This document shows, one piece after another, positions 1-8,176 of a DNA stretch of 19,793 bases. Both the position numbers and the translations under genes were made by a program. The DNA is from Nitrospirota bacterium (lineage in GTDB: Bacteria; Nitrospirota; Thermodesulfovibrionia; Thermodesulfovibrionales; JdFR-88). Numbering within the stretch: position 1 is the stretch's first letter; each line of letters starts with the position of its first letter. The notes under the pieces are model-generated. The model worked only from the letters and a program-made list of their open reading frames with translations, was not told the origin of the DNA and searched no databases. The DNA lies in assembly GCA_021819985.1 (NCBI GenBank), contig JAKAEG010000013.1, positions 1 to 19,793 of the forward strand. The letters run 5' to 3'.

Positions 1-704
1 TGAGAGACACCGTCGCTGGAGGTAAAATAAGGTCGAGGCCTGATACCTTCTATTACGGAGGCCTCAATGCTGGCCGCACTGTATTCCTCGACCGGCCTGG
101 CATATATCGCGTCCACCCTGTAGTCGTTAAGGAACTGAACGATTCTGTCGAAATGAATATAATTCAGTCTGGAGATAGTAGAGATGATCACAATCCTGGG
201 CCTTCCGTTTTTACGCGCGCAGGCGACCAGTTCTATGGCTTCCTTTACACGATCGAAGGCGTTTTCCTTCCCTCTTATCCGGTCATGCGAAGCCCCCACG
301 CCATCGAGAGACAAATAGATGGTGCCAAGCCCTGAATCAGCAAGTCCGGACGCGGTTGCGGGATCAAGGAGGATGCTGTTTGTAGGCATGAATGTTTCCA
401 GGCCTATACGAGAGCAGTATGCAATGAATTCAAAAAGCATGTCTTTTCTTAGCAGCGCGTCCCCTCCGAATATCTCGACGGAGTTTATTCCGTAATCCCG
501 GAGCCCACAAAGGATATCTTTCCAGTCCTTCCAATCAAGTTCCGGTTCCCTGTTTCCCCATTTCCATATATTGCATGTCTTGCAGGAACTGGTGCATCGG
601 TATGTAAGAAATACCAGGGCGTTTGCCGCCTGGAGGCGTGAGGCGTTTATCTCACGTCTGGCTGATTTCCTGAAATCTGTTATTAGAGTGCGCACGAGAC
701 CCAT
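1..704 (-). CDS. Radical SAM enzyme, 3' end outside window
   Basis: The open reading frame starts at an ATG at 704 and runs without a stop to the left edge, giving 234 codons. The 4Fe-4S motif C-x3-C-x2-C (CTSSCKTCNIW) lies at about residues 37-47, after a strand ending FLTYR, as in the radical SAM fold. The usual GGE motif is replaced by FGGDALLRKD, and a later strand reads TIYLSLDGV. The family cleaves S-adenosylmethionine to start radical chemistry. The substrate cannot be told, and any SPASM domain would lie beyond the edge. An AGGA Shine-Dalgarno sits about 7 bases upstream, and the GNAT gene ends only 9 bp before the start, so the two are probably co-transcribed as part of the EPS block. 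The family call is firm and the role is inferred. Confidence 0.9.
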   Translation of the reverse strand, partial: MGLVRTLITDFRKSARREINASRLQAANALVFLTYRCTSSCKTCNIWKWGNREPELDWKDWKDILCGLRDYGINSVEIFGGDALLRKDMLFEFIAYCSRIGLETFMPTNSILLDPATASGLADSGLGTIYLSLDGVGASHDRIRGKENAFDRVKEAIELVACARKNGRPRIVIISTISRLNYIHFDRIVQFLNDYRVDAIYARPVEEYSAASIEASVIEGIRPRPYFTSSDGVS

Positions 705-713
705 TTTGATTTC

Positions 714-1835
714 CTAACGGTCCGCCTTTTGCTTTTGGGCCGAGCCAGTGGCGGCTTCTTTTATTCTTTTTAGGACTGGCAATGACCGTTCTACCGCATT
801 CAAAAAGTGACCGCGGACCGTTTCTCTGTAGATGGAAAGTGAGATGGTGCGCCTTATTAAGTTTGTCCAGATCAGCTTATATGGATGGAGCCCGCTGCCA
901 AGGTCGAACTCTCTCATGCCATCCTTAAAGGCCTGTTCCAAAATCAGGCACTCGAGGACCGAGCCGGGAGAGAGCCCGAGATAGCTTAAGGCCTCATCGT
1001 ATTCTGCCGTAAGGGCATAAATGGTCCCGTTTAAAACCAAATGGTACTCGAAAGCCGCAGGACTTCCGTTAAGATTCAGCACCCATATCCGCACCATGCC
1101 TTTTGGGGCAAGCATGCCAGCCAATTCAGAATAAAAATATCTGTTCTCGTTTGTGCTGGAAATCGATATCCCGGCACGGTATTTCCAGCTCTTCGACCCG
1201 AGTTCGAATATACAAGGCAGTATGCGCCCTATCTCCTGTGTACCGGAATGACACCGGACATCCACTTGGCCGGCATTATTTATCCGGTTTAGCTTATTGC
1301 GCAGGACCTTTCTGAATTTAATTGATTTTGCCGCTTTGAACTCTTCCCAGTTGCCCTCAATCGGGATGTAAGGGAAGTTTGCTCCACAGGAGGACCTGAA
1401 TTTCAGGTCTGATAGCAAATTGCCGCCGATAATTGCGTTTTCCTCCCCCCGGGGCATATTCCATAGATAAAGCAGGTCCCATCTGCAATTTTTGGTCAGA
1501 TAATCGAGAATCGAATTTATGAACGGGCCTTTCGGCTCACGCGCTATTACATGGCCAGTAGTCCAACCCGGGTCTCCAATAAATGAGACAGAGCGGACCG
1601 GAATGCCTCTGATGCGTCTTGTGCAGATGGTGAAAGGGGCCAGGCCGGCCAGTTCCGTCCCTTCCCACGCAGCCAGAACCGATAGGCGAGCGCCGTTTCC
1701 GAATGCCTTATAAAAACAGGACAGCCATTCATGCCTGAGAGGAAGTGTCTGGCATCCGCTCGCTTCAAGCAATGCATTCCACTCCTTTTCAAGGGAATCG
1801 AATTCGTGGTAATCGGAGATACAAATTATTTTCAA
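714..1835 (-). CDS. GNAT-type acyltransferase, CelD/FemAB-like, EPS-associated
   Basis: This 373-residue protein resembles the GNAT/BioF2-like acetyltransferase family (CelD, FemAB-like) that accompanies XrtA-type exopolysaccharide loci. The two halves each look like a degenerate GNAT fold. The second holds the typical stretches SKSWKYRAG, ALTAEYDEALSYLGLSPGSVL and FDLGSGLHPYKLIWT. Members are thought to transfer an acyl or aminoacyl group to a polysaccharide or peptide, but the substrate here is unknown. The start is a TTG. An in-frame TAA stands immediately before it and the next in-frame ATG is far inside the conserved domain, so TTG or a nearby non-ATG codon must be used. It lies downstream of the deacetylase remnant and 9 bp upstream of the radical SAM gene. 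Confidence 0.85.
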   Translation of the reverse strand: MKIICISDYHEFDSLEKEWNALLEASGCQTLPLRHEWLSCFYKAFGNGARLSVLAAWEGTELAGLAPFTICTRRIRGIPVRSVSFIGDPGWTTGHVIAREPKGPFINSILDYLTKNCRWDLLYLWNMPRGEENAIIGGNLLSDLKFRSSCGANFPYIPIEGNWEEFKAAKSIKFRKVLRNKLNRINNAGQVDVRCHSGTQEIGRILPCIFELGSKSWKYRAGISISSTNENRYFYSELAGMLAPKGMVRIWVLNLNGSPAAFEYHLVLNGTIYALTAEYDEALSYLGLSPGSVLECLILEQAFKDGMREFDLGSGLHPYKLIWTNLIRRTISLSIYRETVRGHFLNAVERSLPVLKRIKEAATGSAQKQKADR

Positions 1836-2167
1836 TTATCGATCTCGCACCTGAAATCTGTTAATTTTTTTCAAAAAAACATATGTGGGCGGGTTTGAAT
1901 GAATATTTCTGCGTGGCGCGAGAGCTGTTTAAATATTCAGGACGCCGGCCATAGACTGAATTTATCTGCCGCGGTCCCCCGGCCTTATGCATTTTCAAAG
2001 GCCGTGCCATTGAAATAGTCCTCGATGTCAATGGTGAGAGCATTTTTCATCGTGGCTTGCCCGGGCACTGCTCCGCCCTCCCAGTCACATCCCAGCGACT
2101 GAAAAGTAATACTCTGGGCAAAACTCTTCCGATTATTATTGGTCCTGTGTTCTGAAAAGGGCGATAT
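1836..2167. other. 332-bp gap in the EPS operon
   Basis: This gap separates the ATPase from the GNAT gene in an otherwise tightly packed operon. It holds the deacetylase N-terminal remnant at 1985-2050. A 60-codon minus-strand frame at 1861-2043 is a shadow of that remnant and resembles nothing. I see no terminator, promoter or RNA gene here. Confidence 0.5.
1985..2050 (-). pseudogene. Remnant of XrtA-type polysaccharide deacetylase (N-terminus)
   Basis: A 21-codon frame starting at ATG 2050 begins MKNALTIDIEDYFNGTAFE and then stops at TAA. From family knowledge, this is how deacetylases of XrtA/PEP-CTERM polysaccharide clusters begin (MxNALTIDVEDYFxVxAFE), and the gene normally sits between the ATPase and the FemAB-like gene, exactly as here. 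The catalytic domain is absent. In the frame that ends at 1832, overlapping the TTG start of the GNAT gene, the last codons read KKLTDFRCEIDN. That could be the original C-terminus left by an internal deletion, but it is too short to prove. No Shine-Dalgarno is visible before the ATG. Confidence 0.65.
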
Positions 2168-3304
2168 TCAGAGCAGAATTTTTTTTACATGGAGATCGAT
2201 AAATTTCTTGCAGATGTTTTTCCTTACATCCGTCAGCTGCCTTCGGAACGCACCTGTTTCCGGCATTGAATTTTTATCATTCATTTTTTCACTGATGTAT
2301 GGATCCACATGGTTTCTGTTTTCTTTTATCACGCCGTTATTTGACGGTATGGATGGGAATGTCCGGTTCAGGCCTGCCACGTTTTCGAGCAGTTTTTCCA
2401 TCAGGCGCTCCATCCTGGAAAGACCCGAAACGATTTCCTGAAGTCCTGCCTGAGTCCGGACCGGCGCAGGCTTTACGTGACGGTTTTTCCAGTAATTATT
2501 TGTTTCCTCAAGTTCGCCAGTGACCTCCAGGACCAGACCGTCCGTGATCCGTTTTGTATTCCCGGTAAAGGCCGTAAGCAGTATGAAATCGCAGCTTATA
2601 TTTATCAGTCTCGGAATGCCTCTGCTGAAATTGTAGATCGTCGTCAGGCTTTCGCCCTCAAATTCCACCGCATTTCTGTTGCCGGCCACCTCCAGCCTGT
2701 GCAGTATATAATCCGCGGTTTCAGATTCCGAAAGCGGCTGCAAATTGCAGCTGGCCATAATACGCTGCCTCAGCTGCCTCAATTCCGGCCTGGCAAGCGT
2801 ATTGGAAAATTCGGGCTGGCCCGCCAGCATGATCTGCAATAATTTATGCTTGTCCGTCTCAAGGTTCGAAAGAAGCCTTATTTCTTCCAAAACGTCGGTG
2901 CTGAGATTCTGCGCCTCATCTATAATAAGCAGGCATTTCCGGTCCAGCGAGTGCTGTTCGATCAGAAAGGATGAAAGCGCGGCCAGCGTCCGGGTCTTGT
3001 CCTTACCGTCGGCGTCTATTCCAAATTCATCGGCGATTAACGCTAATATCTGTTCAGGCCCGATCTTCGTATTGTTCACATGGGCCAGTATTATATCCGG
3101 GGACAGATTTTTCATCAGGGTCCTTATCAGGGTAGTCTTGCCCGTGCCTACTTCCCCGGTTACAAGCAAAAACCCGCTGGTCTCCGCTATGCCGTATTCT
3201 AAAAATGTCATGGCTTTTCTGTGGGTCCTGGAGAGGAGCACGAACTCAGGATCTGGTGTTATCTGGAACGGCTTGGTCCTTAATCCAAAAAAAGATGTAT
3301 ACAT
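2168..3304 (-). CDS. XrtA-associated ExeA-like AAA ATPase
   Basis: This 378-residue AAA ATPase belongs to the ExeA/GspA-like group that travels with XrtA polysaccharide loci. The N-terminus MYTSFFGLRTKPFQITPDP is typical. Walker A GEVGTGKTT is at about residues 50-58 and Walker B LLIIDEAQNL at about 125-134. These are followed by LLSNLET and the sensor-like RQRI region. The AAA module ends near residue 265. The remaining 110 residues are polar, with a predicted helix (SRMERLMEKLLENV), and probably contact a partner. There is no peptidoglycan-binding domain. Its proposed role is energising or regulating EPS assembly at the inner membrane, which is not proven. ATG 3304 lies 11 bp after the tyrosine kinase stop with a poor Shine-Dalgarno, suggesting translational coupling. 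Confidence 0.9.
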   Translation of the reverse strand: MYTSFFGLRTKPFQITPDPEFVLLSRTHRKAMTFLEYGIAETSGFLLVTGEVGTGKTTLIRTLMKNLSPDIILAHVNNTKIGPEQILALIADEFGIDADGKDKTRTLAALSSFLIEQHSLDRKCLLIIDEAQNLSTDVLEEIRLLSNLETDKHKLLQIMLAGQPEFSNTLARPELRQLRQRIMASCNLQPLSESETADYILHRLEVAGNRNAVEFEGESLTTIYNFSRGIPRLINISCDFILLTAFTGNTKRITDGLVLEVTGELEETNNYWKNRHVKPAPVRTQAGLQEIVSGLSRMERLMEKLLENVAGLNRTFPSIPSNNGVIKENRNHVDPYISEKMNDKNSMPETGAFRRQLTDVRKNICKKFIDLHVKKILL

Positions 3305-3315
3305 TTTTTTATTTT

Positions 3316-4131
3316 TTAATAATAGTAGGGGTGAAGTGTTTTGGATAAATACTCGGGCACGTTATTGAATACCGCGCCTATCAGGGGCAGACCCTTCAGA
3401 AGGCCTAGCGACCTCTTTACGGCGTCCGGCCTGGTCCTGGCAGCCTCGATCACAAGCAGTATGCCATCTGTCTGCTGCGCAAGCACAATGGAATCGACAG
3501 CGTTGAGCAGCGGGGGTGAATCGAAGATGATCATTGCGCCCCTGTGTCCTGCCTTCAGGCCGGATATAAAATGGCGCATCCTTTCTGAAGAGAGCATCTC
3601 TGAAGGATTTTTTGGAGGCGTCCCGGCCGTTATGATGAAGAGAGCGCCGATACCCGAGGGCCTGATTATCTCCTGAGTGCCTGTCTTCCCCGAAAGGTAT
3701 TCTGATAATCCATTTGCCGGATCGATCCCGAAATATTTATGGACGGATGGCCTTCTGAGGTCCGCGTCCACCAGCAGCACGGGTTCTTGACCGAGCGCCG
3801 CAAATGAAACGGCGAGATTGGCCGAGGTGCAGCTCTTGCCATTGCCGTTTTCGGGGCTTGTGATCAGCAGGACTTTTTCCGTGTTGCCGGCCATCTGTTT
3901 TAAAACGGCCGTACGCAATTTCTTGTACTCCTCGGCGGCCGGCGAATGGCACTCTTTCAGAGCAACGATCAAAGGACTCGCGTTATCCAGCGCTGTTGCA
4001 CTGATATCTCCCGGGGATTGGCAGGACACGGCCGGCCGCCCTGCCTGGTTCTGTTTTCCCCGGGCGGGGGCCTCGATCTTTTTCAGCCTCAGCTCCTCGG
4101 CCTTTTTTAACGCCTCTTCAATCCTGCCCAT
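3316..4131 (-). CDS. XrtA-type tyrosine autokinase (BY-kinase, CpsD/CapB-like)
   Basis: This is a bacterial tyrosine kinase, made here as a separate cytoplasmic protein of 271 residues. It begins MGRIEEALKKAEELR, as XrtA-associated autokinases do. The P-loop region SPENGNGKS ends at residue 100, Walker A' VLLVDADLRRP is at about 118-128 and Walker B IIFDSPP at 201-207. The C-terminus is a tyrosine cluster (HPYYY plus Y261), the usual autophosphorylation site. The partner is the chain-length determinant encoded just upstream, and phosphorylation cycles are known to control chain length in related systems. The P-loop is unusual: the family's PGEGKS is NGNGKS here. A strong AGGAGG overlaps the stop codon of the upstream gene 8 bp away. 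Confidence 0.92.
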   Translation of the reverse strand: MGRIEEALKKAEELRLKKIEAPARGKQNQAGRPAVSCQSPGDISATALDNASPLIVALKECHSPAAEEYKKLRTAVLKQMAGNTEKVLLITSPENGNGKSCTSANLAVSFAALGQEPVLLVDADLRRPSVHKYFGIDPANGLSEYLSGKTGTQEIIRPSGIGALFIITAGTPPKNPSEMLSSERMRHFISGLKAGHRGAMIIFDSPPLLNAVDSIVLAQQTDGILLVIEAARTRPDAVKRSLGLLKGLPLIGAVFNNVPEYLSKTLHPYYY

Positions 4132-4139
4132 TTCGCCTC

Positions 4140-5663
4140 CTAAAATTTAACTAATCTGATGCCTGCGAACCTGGCAATTGCCTCGTTCAGGAAAAGTACG
4201 CAGAAAAAGATAATATATGCGCCGGCCGCAGCGAATATCCTTCCGTCCCGCTTTTTCCGGGCCGTTTTGGCCTCCTCGGTGACAATCGCCGGAATAGAGG
4301 CGAGGACATTCAGACCGAATTCGCTGGCCAGGTCAGTCTCGCTCTTGAGTGAATCGTCCAGGTATTCAAGACCAAAAGCCAGCCCAACGCCGCAGAGTAC
4401 CGCGGCAAGCAGGCCCAAGGACAGGGGACCTAATTTATTGGACCGGACCGGATTTTCCGGCAAAACGGCCGGTTCTATTTTAAAATTGGTGGTTTTTGCC
4501 GAAAAAACCAGGTCTTTGGTAAGGCGCGCGGCCGCATATTTTTGCAGGAGTTCGTCATATGTCTTTTCGTTTATGTCCCGCTCGCGCTGAAGCCGTTCCA
4601 TTTTCTGATCGCCTTCCGAAACTGCCGCCGCCCGGCTCCCCAGGTTTATTCGTTTTGAAAACTCCTGTAACTGGGCCCTCATAATTCCGATCCCGGAATC
4701 GGTCTTTTTCAGCTCGGCTTCAAGTCTGTTATATGCCGGGCTCTCCTTCCCGGTCTTCCTGTCCGGAGTTATCTGCTCATTCAATTCCTTGATCTCGGAC
4801 TTTACCCTCTGGACATCTGGATAATCTTCGGTATAACGCACCAGCAGGTCCGCCAATCGCGCATTAAGTGCATTTAGCCTGCCCTGGAAAGGGTCTTCCG
4901 ATGTGTCCTGCCCGGATGTGCCGGCATTGCCCGAAAGCAGGTCCAGCAGACTCTGCCGTTTTGCAAGCAGTTCATTCATTTTCAGTTCACTCTGGGCCTC
5001 GATCGACTGGAGTGAGCTTATGCCGGCGTAAACAGCCTCTTTCGGCATCATGGAGGCGGATGGATGGGATTGCTCGTATGCCTTTATCTGTCCGTTGTAG
5101 GAATCCAGGTCCGCCTTGTACCCGGCAAGCTGCTTGCCCAGGAACTCAAAATCCCTTTCAGCTGCCACTGTCTCGCCATTGGTCTTTTTGGTTATAAAAT
5201 CATTAACAAGGGTATTTACCAGCCGGACGGCCTGCCCAGGGTCCTTGGATGCATACGATACAATGAACTCGTCATTCTCGCTGTCGCGTTTTATCAGTAT
5301 TTTGAGCCGTTTTTTAATATCTTTTTCAAGCATCTCTTCAGATATCCGTTTATCCGCCTCGCGCAGCAGCCCCAATTTTTTTATCACCTGCTCCAGCATA
5401 TCCCTGCTTGTGAGGCTGTCGGTCAGGTTTTCCATCTGTTCATCGGGGCTTGATGAGACCCCCACATTTTTCACAAGCTCGTTCATTACCGCATCGTTCG
5501 ATACAAATACCGTGGATTCCGCCAGGTAGGAACTCTTCCAAATGAGCGCGAAAAACGTGAACACGGTCAGCGAGGCCAGTGTTGCGCCAAGCGCGGCGTA
5601 TCTCCTTTTCCTGAGTATGCCAAAATACAATTTCAGATCGAAATCAGGAAGACCCTTTTTCAT
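4140..5663 (-). CDS. Polysaccharide chain-length determinant (Wzz/GNVR, XrtA type)
   Basis: This 507-residue inner-membrane polysaccharide co-polymerase has a first membrane segment at about residues 20-42. A long periplasmic region follows, rich in Glu, Lys and Gln with extended coiled-coil character (about 150-395). The GNVR-like segment PAVLPENPVRSNK leads into a second membrane segment near 415-435. A third hydrophobic stretch (AAAGAYIIFFCVLFL) lies near the C-terminus, which is more than classical Wzz proteins have. The protein sets polymer length together with the kinase and the outer-membrane export protein. ATG 5663 has a GAGGG Shine-Dalgarno 5 bases upstream and follows the export gene stop by 8 bp. 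No kinase domain is fused, in line with the separate downstream kinase gene. Confidence 0.92.
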   Translation of the reverse strand: MKKGLPDFDLKLYFGILRKRRYAALGATLASLTVFTFFALIWKSSYLAESTVFVSNDAVMNELVKNVGVSSSPDEQMENLTDSLTSRDMLEQVIKKLGLLREADKRISEEMLEKDIKKRLKILIKRDSENDEFIVSYASKDPGQAVRLVNTLVNDFITKKTNGETVAAERDFEFLGKQLAGYKADLDSYNGQIKAYEQSHPSASMMPKEAVYAGISSLQSIEAQSELKMNELLAKRQSLLDLLSGNAGTSGQDTSEDPFQGRLNALNARLADLLVRYTEDYPDVQRVKSEIKELNEQITPDRKTGKESPAYNRLEAELKKTDSGIGIMRAQLQEFSKRINLGSRAAAVSEGDQKMERLQRERDINEKTYDELLQKYAAARLTKDLVFSAKTTNFKIEPAVLPENPVRSNKLGPLSLGLLAAVLCGVGLAFGLEYLDDSLKSETDLASEFGLNVLASIPAIVTEEAKTARKKRDGRIFAAAGAYIIFFCVLFLNEAIARFAGIRLVKF

Positions 5664-5671
5664 TGCACCCT

Positions 5672-6496
5672 CTAGAATATTGTTGTTTTGACGTTCACTA
5701 GGTCTCCGGGTCTCAGCGGAATATCCTCGCCCGAACCGTTTATGACCTCTTTCAGTTTGACCCTGATCTTTATGGTCTTGTTCCCGTTTTTGCGGATTAT
5801 GTATACACCGTTTTCATTTGCGAACTCATTGAAGCCGCCCGCAACGATGACGGCATCAAGCGCCGTCATGCCGCTTCTGTAAGGGACCAGAGAAGGGGCC
5901 TTTACAGCCCCCATTACGCGGATCTGGCTATCGGCCGAACTCGAGATATAAACGATGTCTCCGCTCTTAAGGAGCAGGTCCTTTGAGGCGTCTCCCCTGA
6001 AGAGCGCTCCGAAATCCACATCCAGTCTCTTGCCGTCCCTCAGGATGTAAGAATTTTCCGGCTTTCCTACAAGTGCGCCGGTCTTGGAGAGCAACTGCAG
6101 GAGAGTCGTATCTTTTTTCAGGGAGATTTCTCCGGATACCCTGTTGCCTATGCCAGACCCCAGTAAATAGACCTTATAACTGTTGACAGCCGTGACAAGG
6201 ACGTTCACAACCGGTTTTTTGATAAATTTCGAGTATGACTGTTCGAGTTTCGCCCTCAGTTCTACGACGGTAAGTCCGGAGGCAGCTATTTCGCCCAGTA
6301 ACGGCACCGAGATCGTCCCGCTGGGCTTGACCGGCACGAGGCAGTTCAGGTTCGGATTGCCCCATACGGATATCTGGAGCATATCCTCCTCGCCGACCAT
6401 GTAATCACCCGTTGCGGTCTGGCCATAGGCCGCCATTGAGATCAACAGTACAAAGAATCCCAATAAAATGGATCTCAACAGAATCGAGATTTTCAT
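5672..6496 (-). CDS. Polysaccharide export protein (Wza-like, Poly_export plus SLBB)
   Basis: This 274-residue exported protein has a signal peptide of about 25 residues (hydrophobic core SILLGFFVLLISMAAYG). It continues DYMVGEEDMLQISVWGNPNLN, the start of the polysaccharide-export domain, with VKPSGTISVPLLGEI and VVNVLVTAVNSYKVYLLG. SLBB-type beta-grasp segments follow, around residues 108-190 and 190-270 (IRVMGAVKAPSLVPYRSGMT). No lipobox cysteine is seen, unlike E. coli Wza, so a non-acylated form is likely. It forms or lines the outer-membrane outlet for the polymer. The start has a strong AGGAGG 4 bases upstream. It is the first gene of the tight four-gene EPS unit. Confidence 0.92.
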   Translation of the reverse strand: MKISILLRSILLGFFVLLISMAAYGQTATGDYMVGEEDMLQISVWGNPNLNCLVPVKPSGTISVPLLGEIAASGLTVVELRAKLEQSYSKFIKKPVVNVLVTAVNSYKVYLLGSGIGNRVSGEISLKKDTTLLQLLSKTGALVGKPENSYILRDGKRLDVDFGALFRGDASKDLLLKSGDIVYISSSADSQIRVMGAVKAPSLVPYRSGMTALDAVIVAGGFNEFANENGVYIIRKNGNKTIKIRVKLKEVINGSGEDIPLRPGDLVNVKTTIF

Positions 6497-6736
6497 TCTC
6501 TCCCTCCTGTCCCCGCGATTGAATTAGCCACATCCGTCGGTTCTCTCACTACATGCTGTCCAGGGCTCAATAAAAATCAAAAAATAGAGATTAATAAAAA
6601 CATTCGTAAATTGTATCCCCTCACTTGATTTACACCCATCTTATGATGTGCGGATCAGCTGGGCGCAAAATTGGCATTAAAAAATGCCGTGGAAAAAATG
6701 ATCTGTGGAGTTTTCAAATTCAGGAAAGCCCGAAGT

Positions 6737-6775
6737 TATAGGTAAAGTCTATATGCTCTATTCTTTTAACCTATA
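6737..6775. repeat. Inverted repeat TATAGGTaAA / TTaACCTATA
   Basis: The arms 6737-6746 and 6766-6775 are complementary at 9 of 10 positions around a 19-bp spacer. The repeat sits at the expected transcription start of the promoter at 6781-6808. It is placed to act as an operator or as a hairpin at the extreme 5' end of the EPS transcript. Function is inferred from position only. Confidence 0.4.
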
Positions 6776-6780
6776 TCACA

Positions 6781-6808
6781 ACTTTATCCTGAACAAATTA
6801 ATTGTCAA
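6781..6808 (-). promoter_or_regulatory. Sigma-70-like promoter for the EPS operon
   Basis: On the minus strand a perfect -35 TTGACA (6808-6803) is followed after 16 bp by TAAAGT (6786-6781), a four-of-six -10. Transcription would start near 6774 and read into the export gene at 6496. It lies just past the stop of the beta-barrel gene, so the EPS unit can be expressed separately from it. Confidence 0.45.
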
Positions 6809-6833
6809 GCAGGTTTTTTTTAAAGCATAAAAA

Positions 6834-8039
6834 CTAAGGTGCTTTAGGAATTGTCGATGCGGCATTCAGGAGTTTCTTAGAATATGAAACAACAAAACTC
6901 ACGGTGGCAATGTTGTTGTAAAAGTCATTTGAGCTGTTCGCGTCGTCCTTGAAATCGATAAAGTCATATGAGACCTCAACGCTGAACAATGAGGTGAGCC
7001 TGTAATGCAGGCTTGTTGCAGCTGACAATACAGTCTGCCTGACCACAGCTCCGTCCAGCGAAGTGTACCGGCTTGCCGATCCTGTAATGTTCATCGTAAG
7101 CGGGCTCGAAAGATTCCTGGATAAGACAAGGCTTGCAGACCTGGCCCTGAGAGGTTCGCTGTCCTCGACCCCGGCCAGTACGGATTCGCTAAGGACGGCG
7201 GACAAACTCCCCCGCTCTGTGCGTTTGGTGATCCGCAACTGTCCTGTAAAACCGTTGTGGGTTATTTCTCCCTGCTCAGTGAATACAACGCCGCCGCTCA
7301 GTGTGGAACTCATTGTAGCGGTGATCTGGTGAGTGACTCCCGCAACATATGATTGGCTCCTTGCAGCAGGAGCGTTTTCGAAACCATACCAGCCGGAGTC
7401 TGCCGTCAAGAAAAAATCTGTTCTTGAGCTTGCCACATATCTTGCCGATCCCGCAACAGTGGAGGTCTGCAAGTCCGATGGAGAGTGACTGCTTTCAATA
7501 TGCGAATTGAGTTGTGAGCCAGTCAGAACGAATTCAAACCTGCCTATCCGCGAGATTGTAGCGCTTATTGAAGCGAGGTTATTTTTAAGAAGTGAGCGTT
7601 CGCGGATCGGACCGATTCCCGGAACCAATATCTGCTCGGCTATCATATTGCTCCTCAGAAAATCGTCCCTAGCCACCAGGCTGAGCTTCTGAGCGGGACT
7701 GGTATTCACTTCCACCGAAACCCCCTGGCCGGTCTCGTTCAGTTCGGAATGAGAGGAGTAAAAGGACAATTTCGGAGAATATGAAACCTTGGCCGTGAGC
7801 GGTCTGGAATCCAGGAACAGGCTCAGCGATGGCTCCACCAGCGTTATAAAATCCCCAACGCGCCCGGTCTTCGTGAGGAAAATGTTGTCATTATATTGCC
7901 CTCCGGTTAAAAGGGAAATGTCCCCGGTGAATCCGGCGGACAGTGCTTTGCCCGGGAAGAGTAAAAATAGAAAAATTCCCAGCAGGAGCGGATATATTGC
8001 CTTCCCGGTAAAATTAAACAGCTTTATTCCAATACGCAA
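6834..8039 (-). CDS. PEP-CTERM/XrtA-associated outer-membrane beta-barrel protein
   Basis: This 401-residue protein has a signal peptide (hydrophobic core AIYPLLLGIFLFLLFPG, cleavage near ALSA). It is followed by about 16 alternating polar/hydrophobic strands ending in aromatic or hydrophobic residues, such as LTAKVSYSPKLSFYSS, FFLTADSGWYGFEN and FSVEVSYDFIDF. The C-terminal strand NIATVSFVVSYSK fits a barrel. This is the pattern of the hypothetical outer-membrane proteins found beside XrtA polysaccharide genes. A role in export or anchoring of the polymer is inferred from context. The start is TTG at 8039 with an AGAGG Shine-Dalgarno about 8 bases upstream, and no in-frame ATG lies near. It may be transcribed from its own promoter near 8311-8338. 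Confidence 0.82.
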   Translation of the reverse strand: MRIGIKLFNFTGKAIYPLLLGIFLFLLFPGKALSAGFTGDISLLTGGQYNDNIFLTKTGRVGDFITLVEPSLSLFLDSRPLTAKVSYSPKLSFYSSHSELNETGQGVSVEVNTSPAQKLSLVARDDFLRSNMIAEQILVPGIGPIRERSLLKNNLASISATISRIGRFEFVLTGSQLNSHIESSHSPSDLQTSTVAGSARYVASSRTDFFLTADSGWYGFENAPAARSQSYVAGVTHQITATMSSTLSGGVVFTEQGEITHNGFTGQLRITKRTERGSLSAVLSESVLAGVEDSEPLRARSASLVLSRNLSSPLTMNITGSASRYTSLDGAVVRQTVLSAATSLHYRLTSLFSVEVSYDFIDFKDDANSSNDFYNNIATVSFVVSYSKKLLNAASTIPKAP

Positions 8040-8176
8040 ATTTTATTCCTCTTTACAGTTAGAAATTTTTCCGGGTCTCAGGCGGGACAATTGAGATTTG
8101 CTCACTCGCCGTCAACGTGGAACATTTTTTTCTTTTCTGTTGAATGGGTAAATCATCACACCAGGATTTGACAGCA

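Larger units (their letters stand above)
6497..6833. other. 337-bp leader and promoter region of the EPS operon
   Basis: No gene is seen here. The stretch holds the predicted minus-strand promoter at 6781-6808 and, just downstream of it, the inverted repeat at 6737-6775. A second small hairpin (GGCAT/ATGCC, 6673-6688) lies within the roughly 280-nt leader before ATG 6496. The leader is AT-rich with no match I can name to a known riboswitch. Confidence 0.5.

Noticed and set aside
1861..2043. 60-codon minus-strand frame
   Set aside because: It overlaps the deacetylase remnant in another frame and has no recognisable features.
6673..6688. GGCATTTTTTAATGCC as a sigma-54 site or terminator
   Set aside because: The GG-to-GC distance is 11 and no T tract follows on either strand, so it is recorded only as a small hairpin in the leader.
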